From assembly GCF_013366925.1 (NCBI RefSeq), contig NZ_JAALDK010000001.1:2859089-2923088 (forward strand): 64,000 nt of DNA. The letters run 5' to 3'. The translations under genes were made by a program, and so were the position numbers. The notes below the pieces were generated by a model. It was not told the DNA's origin, made no database searches, and saw nothing but the letters and a program-made list of their open reading frames with translations. The stretch comes from Paraburkholderia youngii. GTDB taxonomy: Bacteria; Pseudomonadota; Gammaproteobacteria; Burkholderiales; Burkholderiaceae. Below, in pieces: positions 57,415-64,000 of the stretch (positions are counted from its first letter, which is position 1; each line of letters opens with the position of its first letter).

Positions 57415-59609
57415 GGCGTGTCGGGCTCCGCGGAAGTGTTCGGTGAAGGCGCGGCGGCGCGGCGAGCGCCGTCGACGGCCAGCAGGCGGTCGGTGAAGAC
57501 GGGGTCGTCGAACATCGCGTCGATGGGCAGCGCCATGCGGCGGCGCCAGTTCGGATGTTCGTCGATCGAGCCCGGCAGATTCGGCTGCTCGGCAAGCGCG
57601 AGCAGGTCTTCGAGCGGGAACGTGACGAGCGGCCCGGGCGTCGCGGCGACGAATGCGAGCGCTTCGTCGACCGGCGGGTTGTCGGCGTCGGGCGGCGCGA
57701 CGCCGGGTGCGGCCACGCCCGCTCGCTGGAACGCGCGCCACAAGTCGGCGCGCTGCTGCGCGCGCTCTTCGAGCGCGGCGTCTTCGGGGTCGCGGCCGTC
57801 GGCGCGCGCCATCGTCTGGCCGATGCGGTTGCGCCACATGATGTCGCTGCCGCGCCACCAGCCGGCGACTGTCGGCAGATCGTGCGTGGTCGTCGTGCCG
57901 ACCGCATAGCGGTCCCAATCGGCCGGCGCCTTGAAGCCGTGGCCGTCGGGCGCGCCTTCGAACCACAGCACGCGAATCCCTTCGATGCCGTGCTCGTCGA
58001 GCCGCTCGCGAAAACCGGACGGCACGGTGCCGAGATCCTCGCCGATCACGATCGCGCGATGCCGCCACGATTCGAGCGCGATCAGCCGCAGCAGGTCTTC
58101 GAGCGGATAGCGCAGATACGCGCCGTTGCGCGCGCTTTCGCCTTCGGGCACGAGCCACAGACGCCGCAAGCCGAGAATGTGGTCGATGCGGATGCCGCCG
58201 GCATGCGCGAACGCCGCGCGCAGCATGTCGATGAACGCGGCGAAGCCTTGCGTGCGCATCGCGCGCGGCGAAAAGGTGGTGAGTCCCCACGACTGGCCGG
58301 CCTGGTTGAACAGATCGGGTGGCGCGCCGACCGACACGCCCTGCAGCATGTCGTCGGGGTAGGACCATGCATGACTGCCGGCGCTGTCGCAACCCACCGC
58401 GAGATCGGCGATCAGGCCGACCGCCATGCCGGCTTCGCGCGCGGTGTGCTGCGCGTGCAATAGGCCGCGCGAGGCCAGCCACTGCAGGAACAGATGAAAA
58501 TCGACCTCGTTGCGATGCGCGGCGGCGAACGCGTCGACTTCGGGGCTGCGCGGGTCGCGCAACGCGTCGGGCCAATTGCGCCAATGGCCGTCGCCGCCTT
58601 GCGCGAGTTGCGCGGCTTGCAGCGCTTCGAAGCGCGCGTGATCTTCGAGCGCGCGCCCCGCGCGTTCGCAGAAGCCGTGAAATTCGAGTGCGCGCGGCGA
58701 GTGCTGCGGGCGCTCGTTCGCGTTGAACTGCTCGTACAGCGCGCGCAATATCGTGAGTTTCAACGCTGTCGCGTGCGGCCAGTCGATCAGCGGCAGGTCT
58801 TCGTATTTCGACGATGCGTTGCCGGCCTGCGCCAATGCCGATGCGCACGCGTTGGCGCCGAACACCGCAGCCGGATCGATATGTGTGACGTTGAGCCACA
58901 AACGCGACGACGGTGCGTATGGGCTGAAGCGCTCGGGCTGTGCGCTGAACATCGCGTGGGTCGGACTGACGGCGAGCGCGTGCGCGCCGCGCTGCGCGCC
59001 GTGCCGTGCAAGCTGCGCGAGCGCCGTGTAATCGCCGATGCCGCCATCGCCGACGCGACGCAAGCCATACAGCTGCGCGGCGATGCCCCATAGTGGCGGC
59101 ATGGGCGGCGAGACGTCGCCGTCGCCATCGCCGCCGTGTAGCGTGCGCCATGCGTCGGCGACGGTGTAGCAGCGCGGCGGCGCGACCGCGAGCGTCATGC
59201 GCTGGTCGTTGATCACGAGCGTGTGATAGCCGGCTTCGTCGATCGGCGTGAGCAACGCTTCCTCGCCTTTCGGCGCGGTGAAGCGGCCGTCGATGATCGC
59301 GCCGCTCTCCAGCTCGATCCGGTAATGGCTGCCCGACTTGACCGCGGCCGCCGGCAGCGCGATGCCACGCCCGATCACCGCGGTCATCAGCGGCGGCAGC
59401 CTGCGGCCCGATAGTTCGGCCTCCAGAGCAGCGGCGCTGTGGCGGATATCGGTAGCGTTGCCGCACGGCAGACCCATGCGTTCGAGCAGCGTGCCGAGTG
59501 TTTTTTCAGGCACGTGCTGCGTGTTGTGGTGCGCGTCCTGCCACTCCACCTCGAAGCCTGCGCGGGTGGCGAGCGCGGCGAGCCGGTCGTTGGGGCGTCG
59601 GGTCGTCAC
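57411..59609 (-). CDS. malQ: 4-alpha-glucanotransferase
   Basis: A 732-residue GH77 amylomaltase that rearranges maltodextrins by moving glucan segments. It has the proteobacterial N-terminal extension (about 140 residues) and the catalytic blocks IRIDHILGLRRLWLVPEG (nucleophile Asp), IGEDLGTVPSGFRERL (acid/base Glu) and TTTTHDLPTVAGWWRG (transition-state Asp). The start is GTG at 59609, overlapping the treZ stop (GTGA); its stop overlaps treY. The three genes are therefore probably translated in coupled fashion. Confidence 0.95.
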   Translation of the reverse strand: MTTRRPNDRLAALATRAGFEVEWQDAHHNTQHVPEKTLGTLLERMGLPCGNATDIRHSAAALEAELSGRRLPPLMTAVIGRGIALPAAAVKSGSHYRIELESGAIIDGRFTAPKGEEALLTPIDEAGYHTLVINDQRMTLAVAPPRCYTVADAWRTLHGGDGDGDVSPPMPPLWGIAAQLYGLRRVGDGGIGDYTALAQLARHGAQRGAHALAVSPTHAMFSAQPERFSPYAPSSRLWLNVTHIDPAAVFGANACASALAQAGNASSKYEDLPLIDWPHATALKLTILRALYEQFNANERPQHSPRALEFHGFCERAGRALEDHARFEALQAAQLAQGGDGHWRNWPDALRDPRSPEVDAFAAAHRNEVDFHLFLQWLASRGLLHAQHTAREAGMAVGLIADLAVGCDSAGSHAWSYPDDMLQGVSVGAPPDLFNQAGQSWGLTTFSPRAMRTQGFAAFIDMLRAAFAHAGGIRIDHILGLRRLWLVPEGESARNGAYLRYPLEDLLRLIALESWRHRAIVIGEDLGTVPSGFRERLDEHGIEGIRVLWFEGAPDGHGFKAPADWDRYAVGTTTTHDLPTVAGWWRGSDIMWRNRIGQTMARADGRDPEDAALEERAQQRADLWRAFQRAGVAAPGVAPPDADNPPVDEALAFVAATPGPLVTFPLEDLLALAEQPNLPGSIDEHPNWRRRMALPIDAMFDDPVFTDRLLAVDGARRAAAPSPNTSAEPDTP

Positions 59610-61510
59610 GCGCGCTGCTCCTCGTGCGACGCGATGCGCGCATCATGGCGGCTCGCGAATTCGTTGATGTCGCCGGTCAGCCATGCGATGCACGCATCAG
59701 CGGGCAATACCCGCGCGTCGGCCTGCTCGCGCGCGCGTGGCGGCGTTTCGAAAACAATCTTGCCGGCGGGGATGTCGTCGAATGCGACGTTCTGTTGCGA
59801 CAGATTCAGCGCGATCGACAGCGTCTCGCCATCACCGAGTTTCCAACGCGCGACCAGCGCGTTCGCGTCGCCGCCACCTGCGTCGCGCAGCACGGTCGCG
59901 CCGCACGCCTTCGTATGTTTCAGGCGCGGCGTGATCAGCTTCGCGCGCACGGCGAGCGCGGACTTGTAGTAGTGCATCCAGTCGAGCCGATCCGGTGTCG
60001 GCTTCGCATCGGGCGCGGGTGGCGACGACGCGGCGAAGGTCTGGGCATCGTTCGGATCTGGAATCTGCGCGCGGCTTTTCTCGTCGCTGAACGCGGCGAA
60101 GCGCGCGAATTCACGGCGTCGCCCTTCGCGCACGGCATCGGCGAGAGCGCCGGTGTAATCGGTGAAAAACAGGAACGGTTGCGTCGAGCCGTATTCTTCG
60201 TCCATGAACAGCAGCGGAATCTGCGGCGACAGCAACAGCAACGCGGTCGCGGCGCGCAGCGCGTCGTCCGAAGTCAGCTTGCGCAGACGTTCGCCGAACG
60301 CACGGTTGCCGATCTGATCGTGGTTCTGCAAAAACATCACGAACGACGTGGGCGGCAGATGCGCACTCGCTTCGCCACGCGGTGCACCATCGTGCAGCGG
60401 CGACGGCTCGCCCTGATACGCGAAGCCTTCGGACAGCACGCGCGCGAGCCGGCGAATCGGTTCGCTCGCATACGCGTGGTAATAGCCTTCGGTTTCGCCG
60501 GTCAGCAGCACGTGCAGCGTGTTGTGCGCGTCGTCGTTCCATTGCGCGTCGAAATGCGCGTCGAGCAGGCTCGCGTTGTTGTGCTCGTTTTCGAGCACCA
60601 GATGCACGTGGCGGCCATGCTGCACGCGCGCGCGGATATGGTCCGACAGCTCGCGCAGCCATGCGGGGTTGTCGATCGCATGCACCGCGTCGAAGCGCAG
60701 TCCGTCGAAGCGGTACTCGTTGATCCAGTAGACCGCGTTGTCGGTGAAGAAGTCACTGACTTCGCTGCGCTCGAAGTCGATCGCGGGGCCCCATGGCGTG
60801 TTCACGCCCGCGCGGAAAAACGGCTCCGCGTAAGTATGCAGATAGTTGCCGTCCGGTCCGAAGTGGTTGTAGACGACATCGAGAAACACCATCAGGCCGA
60901 CACCATGCGCGGCGTCGATCAGTGCCTTCAGTTCTTCGGGACGGCCGTAGGCGGAGTCGGGCGCGTACGGCAGCACGCCGTCGTAACCCCAGTTGTGACC
61001 GCCGGGAAAGTCGTTCAACGGCATCAGTTCGATTGCGGTGACGCCGAGCGCGGCGAACTCGGGCAGGCGTTTTTGCACGCCCGCATAGCCGCCCATTGCA
61101 CCGACGTGCAATTCGTACAGTACCGTTTCTTCCCAGGGCCGGCCGTGCCACTCGGTGTGTTCCCAGTGGTACGCGCGCGGATCGATGACCTCGCTCGGGC
61201 CATGCACGTCCCGCGGCTGGAATCGCGAGGCCGGATCGGGCACTGTCTGCTTGCCGTCGAGCTGGAACCGATACAGCGTGCCCGCGCCGCTCTCCACGGT
61301 GGCCTCGAACCAGCCGTTGCCGGTCGGCGCCATGTCGTGCGTGCCTTGCGCGTGCCCGCTTTCGATGACCACCTGCACGCTGTTGCACGACGGTGCCCAA
61401 AAACGGAACCGCGTGCGCGGTCGCGTGCCGCTCGCGCCGATCAACTGCGCGCTGAACGGCAGGCAGTGCGCGTGATGATGCGTGTGAGGATCAATCGGAC
61501 TATCGGACAT
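59606..61510 (-). CDS. treZ: malto-oligosyltrehalose trehalohydrolase
   Basis: A 634-residue GH13 enzyme that releases trehalose from maltooligosyl-trehalose made by TreY. An N-terminal CBM48-like domain (TRFRFWAPSCNSVQVVIES) precedes the barrel: VVYNHFGPDGNYL, nucleophile Asp in DGLRFDAVHAIDN, acid/base Glu in LVLENEHNN, and FLQNHDQIGNRA. ATG at 61510 has GGTGAAG upstream; the open frame continues 27 codons further without a site. Confidence 0.95.
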   Translation of the reverse strand: MSDSPIDPHTHHHAHCLPFSAQLIGASGTRPRTRFRFWAPSCNSVQVVIESGHAQGTHDMAPTGNGWFEATVESGAGTLYRFQLDGKQTVPDPASRFQPRDVHGPSEVIDPRAYHWEHTEWHGRPWEETVLYELHVGAMGGYAGVQKRLPEFAALGVTAIELMPLNDFPGGHNWGYDGVLPYAPDSAYGRPEELKALIDAAHGVGLMVFLDVVYNHFGPDGNYLHTYAEPFFRAGVNTPWGPAIDFERSEVSDFFTDNAVYWINEYRFDGLRFDAVHAIDNPAWLRELSDHIRARVQHGRHVHLVLENEHNNASLLDAHFDAQWNDDAHNTLHVLLTGETEGYYHAYASEPIRRLARVLSEGFAYQGEPSPLHDGAPRGEASAHLPPTSFVMFLQNHDQIGNRAFGERLRKLTSDDALRAATALLLLSPQIPLLFMDEEYGSTQPFLFFTDYTGALADAVREGRRREFARFAAFSDEKSRAQIPDPNDAQTFAASSPPAPDAKPTPDRLDWMHYYKSALAVRAKLITPRLKHTKACGATVLRDAGGGDANALVARWKLGDGETLSIALNLSQQNVAFDDIPAGKIVFETPPRAREQADARVLPADACIAWLTGDINEFASRHDARIASHEEQRA

Positions 61511-61645
61511 GTCTTCACCATTCGACTCTGCAAACGCGCCTGGATAGCAAGGTGACGCGACGCAAGCATTGCGTCGCAACATTCTTGCCACCCCGGCTGC
61601 GTTGCGATTTGTCCACGCTCAAACTATGTCGCCGCAGTGCGTCGT

Positions 61646-63859
61646 TCATTGCGAGCCATCGTCGTTTGGTGTCTGCGCGCCGGGGTCGGGCGGCAGCGCG
61701 GTCAACAACCGCGGCCCGTGCTGCGCGCCAGCCACCCAGCCGGCTTGCCAATCCGCTTCGCCGGTCGGCTGCGCGGCGAGTATCACGAGGCCGTGTGCGC
61801 CGACCTCGAGTTCTGCCGTCGCTAGCCGCTGCGGCGCGCGGTCCGGATCGGCGGTGTCCAGCAGCACATGCCATTCCAGGTGCGGCGCGGGAGGCGAGAA
61901 CTGCAGCGGTTCGTCGTGAGCGTTGAGCATCAATAACAATACTTCGGTTTCGCCATTCAGGCCCGGTCCCGCGCGACGCAATGTGAACGCGCGGCCCTCC
62001 GGGTCCTGCCACGCTTCGATCGTCAGCGGATCGCCGTGTTCGTCGAACCAGCCGACGTCGAACAGGCCGGGCAGCACCTCACGGTCGCCGAACAGAAAGC
62101 GCGTTTCACGCAACAGCGGGTGGCGCTTGCGCAGGCCGATCACGCGCGCGACGAACTCGGTCATGCGCCGGCCTTCCGGCGAATCCGCAAGGTCCCAGTC
62201 GATCCAGGATAGGTCGTTATCCTGACAGTAAGCATTGTTGTTGCCGCGCTGGGTGCGCAGCGCTTCGTCGCCGGCGAGCACCATCGGCGTGCCGAGCGCG
62301 ATCATCAGTGTCGCGATCAGCGAGCGTGACACGCGGCGGCGCGTGGCGAGAATCGCGGGGTCGTCGGTCGCGCCTTCGACTCCCCAGTTGCGGCTGCAAT
62401 TCTCGTTGTGGCCGTCGTTGTTGTCTTCCTGGTTGGCTTCGTTGTGCTTCTGCTCGTACGCGGTGACATCGGCCAACGTGAAGCCGTCGTGCGACGTGAC
62501 GAAGTTGAGCGACGCCCAAGGCTTGCGATGCCGCCGGTTGAACAGATCGGCCGAACCGGTCAGGCGCGCGGCGAGGTCGGGCCGCAGGCCGGCGTCGCCG
62601 CGCCAGAACCGTCGCACGGTGTCACGGAAACGGTCGTTCCATTCGCTGAAGCCGGGTGGATGATTGCCTAGCTGATAGCCGCCAGGACCGATATCCCAGG
62701 GCTCGGAAATCAGCTTGCGTTGCGACAGCACCGGGTCCTGGCGCAACGCGTCGAACAGGCCCGAACCCGGATCGAAGCCGTGGCTTTCGCGCCCAAGCGT
62801 CACGCCGAGATCGAAACGGAAGCCGTCGATGTTGAACGCGGTCGACCAGTAGCGCAGCGAATCCATCACCATCTGCATCACGCGCGGATGCGGCAGATTG
62901 ACCGTGTTGCCGCAGCCGGTGTCGTTGATATGGTGACGCTCGTCGCCGGGAATCAGCCGGTAGTAGCTGGCGTTGTCGAGGCCGCGCCATGAGATGGTCG
63001 GGCCCATCTCGTTGCTTTCGCAGGTGTGGTTGTAGACCACGTCGAGAATCACCTCGATGCCGGCCGCGTGCAGTTGCCGCACGGCGATGCGCATTTCGTC
63101 GAGCCGGTGCGTGCTCAGGTAGGTCGGTTCCGGCGCGAAGAACGCGGCGGTGTTGTAGCCCCAGTAGTTGCGCAGGCCGCGCTCCACGAGGAAGCGGTCG
63201 TTCAGGAACGCGTGCACGGGCAGCAGCTCGACCGCGGTCACGCCGAGCTTCAGCAGATGCTCGATGAACTCCGGCGCGGCGAGCGCCGCGAACGTGCCGC
63301 GCTCATGCTGGCGCAGATCGGAGCGCAGCATCGACGCGCCGCGCAAGTGCGTTTCGTAGATCACGGTTTCGCCCCACGGCACGTCGGGACGCCTGTCGTG
63401 CGACGAGTCGAACGCCTCGTCGACGACGACGCACTTGGGCATCGCGGGCGCGGAATCGCGCCGGTCGATCGAAAGGTCCGCGCGATTCGAATGCACGCGA
63501 TAGCCGAACAGCGCGTCGGACCAGCGAAACTGCCCGACGAGCTTGCGCGCATACGGGTCGAGCAGCAGCTTGTGCGGATTGAAGCGATGCCCGAAATGCG
63601 GCTGATACGGCCCGTGCGCGCGAAAGCCGTACGCGGTGCCAGGATGCGCGTTCGGCAGATAGCCGTGCCAGATCTCGTCGGTGCATTCGGGCATGGCGAA
63701 GCGGCGGATCTCCTTGCGTCCAGTGGAATCGAACAGGCACAGCTCGATTTTTTGCGCATTGGCCGAGAACACCGCGAAGTTGACACCCAGCCCGTCCCAG
63801 CTGGCGCCGAGCGGATACGGTGAGCCGGGCAGCAACCGGTCGGGCAACGCATGCGACAT
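61646..63859 (-). CDS. glgX: glycogen debranching enzyme
   Basis: A 737-residue GH13 isoamylase-type enzyme that cleaves alpha-1,6 branches of glycogen, feeding linear maltodextrins to MalQ and TreY/TreZ. N-terminal CBM48 domain (GVNFAVFSANAQKIELCLFD), then DVVYNHTCE, nucleophile Asp in DGFRFDLGVTLGRE, acid/base Glu in LISEPWDIGPGGYQLGNHP and NFVTSHDGFTLAD. GGGAAA precedes the ATG. treZ begins 135 bases after its stop, so the four genes may form one operon. Confidence 0.96.
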   Translation of the reverse strand: MSHALPDRLLPGSPYPLGASWDGLGVNFAVFSANAQKIELCLFDSTGRKEIRRFAMPECTDEIWHGYLPNAHPGTAYGFRAHGPYQPHFGHRFNPHKLLLDPYARKLVGQFRWSDALFGYRVHSNRADLSIDRRDSAPAMPKCVVVDEAFDSSHDRRPDVPWGETVIYETHLRGASMLRSDLRQHERGTFAALAAPEFIEHLLKLGVTAVELLPVHAFLNDRFLVERGLRNYWGYNTAAFFAPEPTYLSTHRLDEMRIAVRQLHAAGIEVILDVVYNHTCESNEMGPTISWRGLDNASYYRLIPGDERHHINDTGCGNTVNLPHPRVMQMVMDSLRYWSTAFNIDGFRFDLGVTLGRESHGFDPGSGLFDALRQDPVLSQRKLISEPWDIGPGGYQLGNHPPGFSEWNDRFRDTVRRFWRGDAGLRPDLAARLTGSADLFNRRHRKPWASLNFVTSHDGFTLADVTAYEQKHNEANQEDNNDGHNENCSRNWGVEGATDDPAILATRRRVSRSLIATLMIALGTPMVLAGDEALRTQRGNNNAYCQDNDLSWIDWDLADSPEGRRMTEFVARVIGLRKRHPLLRETRFLFGDREVLPGLFDVGWFDEHGDPLTIEAWQDPEGRAFTLRRAGPGLNGETEVLLLMLNAHDEPLQFSPPAPHLEWHVLLDTADPDRAPQRLATAELEVGAHGLVILAAQPTGEADWQAGWVAGAQHGPRLLTALPPDPGAQTPNDDGSQ

Positions 63860-63927
63860 GTTTTCCCTTTCCTGTTCTGATTGTCGAGCTAGAGCCCGGG
63901 TCCGTCCGAGTCTTCATGCAACGGGGG

Positions 63928-63953
63928 GCGCGGCGCTTGCCTTCGCGCCGCGC
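63928..63953. other. GC-rich hairpin upstream of glgX
   Basis: A perfect 9-bp inverted repeat GCGCGGCGC/GCGCCGCGC with an 8-base loop lies between glgX and the gene at the right edge, about 70 bases before the glgX start. There is no T-run on either side. Confidence 0.5.
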
Positions 63954-63975
63954 GCCTGTGCTGCGGCACGTTTCC

Positions 63976-64000
63976 TTAGTCCGCGCGCAATACGATCGTT
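63976..64000 (-). CDS. 3' end of an unseen gene (possibly glgB)
   Basis: The minus strand at the right edge reads ...TIVLRAD followed by TAA. Only eight codons are visible. A C terminus ending in a hydrophobic VLR strand, just upstream of glgX, would fit the branching enzyme GlgB or a related alpha-amylase-family protein, but this rests on context alone. Confidence 0.35.

Noticed and set aside
54547..59466. A single 1639-codon minus-strand frame spanning treY and most of malQ
   Set aside because: The part upstream of 57414 is an Arg/Ala-rich shadow of malQ in another frame. The malQ frame has all catalytic motifs, and treY starts cleanly at 57414 with an ATGA overlap.

Overview
This window is a GC-rich stretch of ordinary chromosome from a beta-proteobacterium of the Burkholderia sensu lato group, most likely Paraburkholderia. 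The evidence is the gene order mdh / GntR regulator / sdhCDAB-sdhE-gltA followed by leuC-entericidin-leuD-leuB-asd-fimV-truA-trpF-trpB-DNA methylase-trpA-accD-folC, the PhaZ-type intracellular PHB depolymerase, and the codon bias. I found no rRNA, tRNA, CRISPR array, insertion sequence or prophage.

Layout. 1-16 kb holds mixed housekeeping and accessory genes: the end of a small secreted protein, a 3-hydroxyacyl-CoA dehydrogenase, a flavin reductase-like protein, PHB depolymerase, a glutathione S-transferase, a chemoreceptor, a copper P-type ATPase with a CueR-type promoter, a PaiB-like protein, a DUF1254 lipoprotein and a giant AsmA-like (DUF748) envelope protein. 15.7-16.5 kb is an unusual gene-poor gap containing a truncated leader-like peptide and a candidate small RNA. 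16.5-24.8 kb (minus strand) is an operon-like run mdh, CoA-ester lyase, prpC, MliC-like protein, prpD, acnA, linking the TCA and methylcitrate cycles. 25.3-31.3 kb (plus strand) is the GntR regulator and the succinate dehydrogenase / citrate synthase operon. 31.6-36.6 kb makes leucine and aspartate semialdehyde. 36.7-50.9 kb is a long plus-strand series: fimV, truA, trpF, trpB, an orphan adenine methylase, trpA, accD, folC, dedD-like, cvpA, purF, metZ. From memory, most of this order also occurs in Pseudomonas (asd-fimV-truA-trpF-accD-folC-dedD-cvpA-purF-metZ), so it is probably an old core cluster. 50.9-54.5 kb has an AraC regulator, an FKBP isomerase, a degenerate histidine kinase and a CBS-domain membrane protein. 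54.5-64 kb (minus strand) is an alpha-glucan/trehalose operon glgX, treZ, malQ, treY, with a probable further gene running off the right edge.

Most notable points: (1) an unannotated 38-codon leader ORF directly upstream of asd whose last third is almost only Ile, Thr and Lys, the end products downstream of Asd, followed by mutually exclusive hairpins, which looks like a ribosome-mediated attenuator; (2) a candidate small RNA downstream of acnA with promoter, stem-loops and intrinsic terminator; (3) a CueR-type operator with a 19-bp spacer that shows the longest copA reading frame starts too early; (4) an orphan DNA methylase inside the trp genes; (5) a histidine kinase-like protein with a decayed ATP-binding domain.
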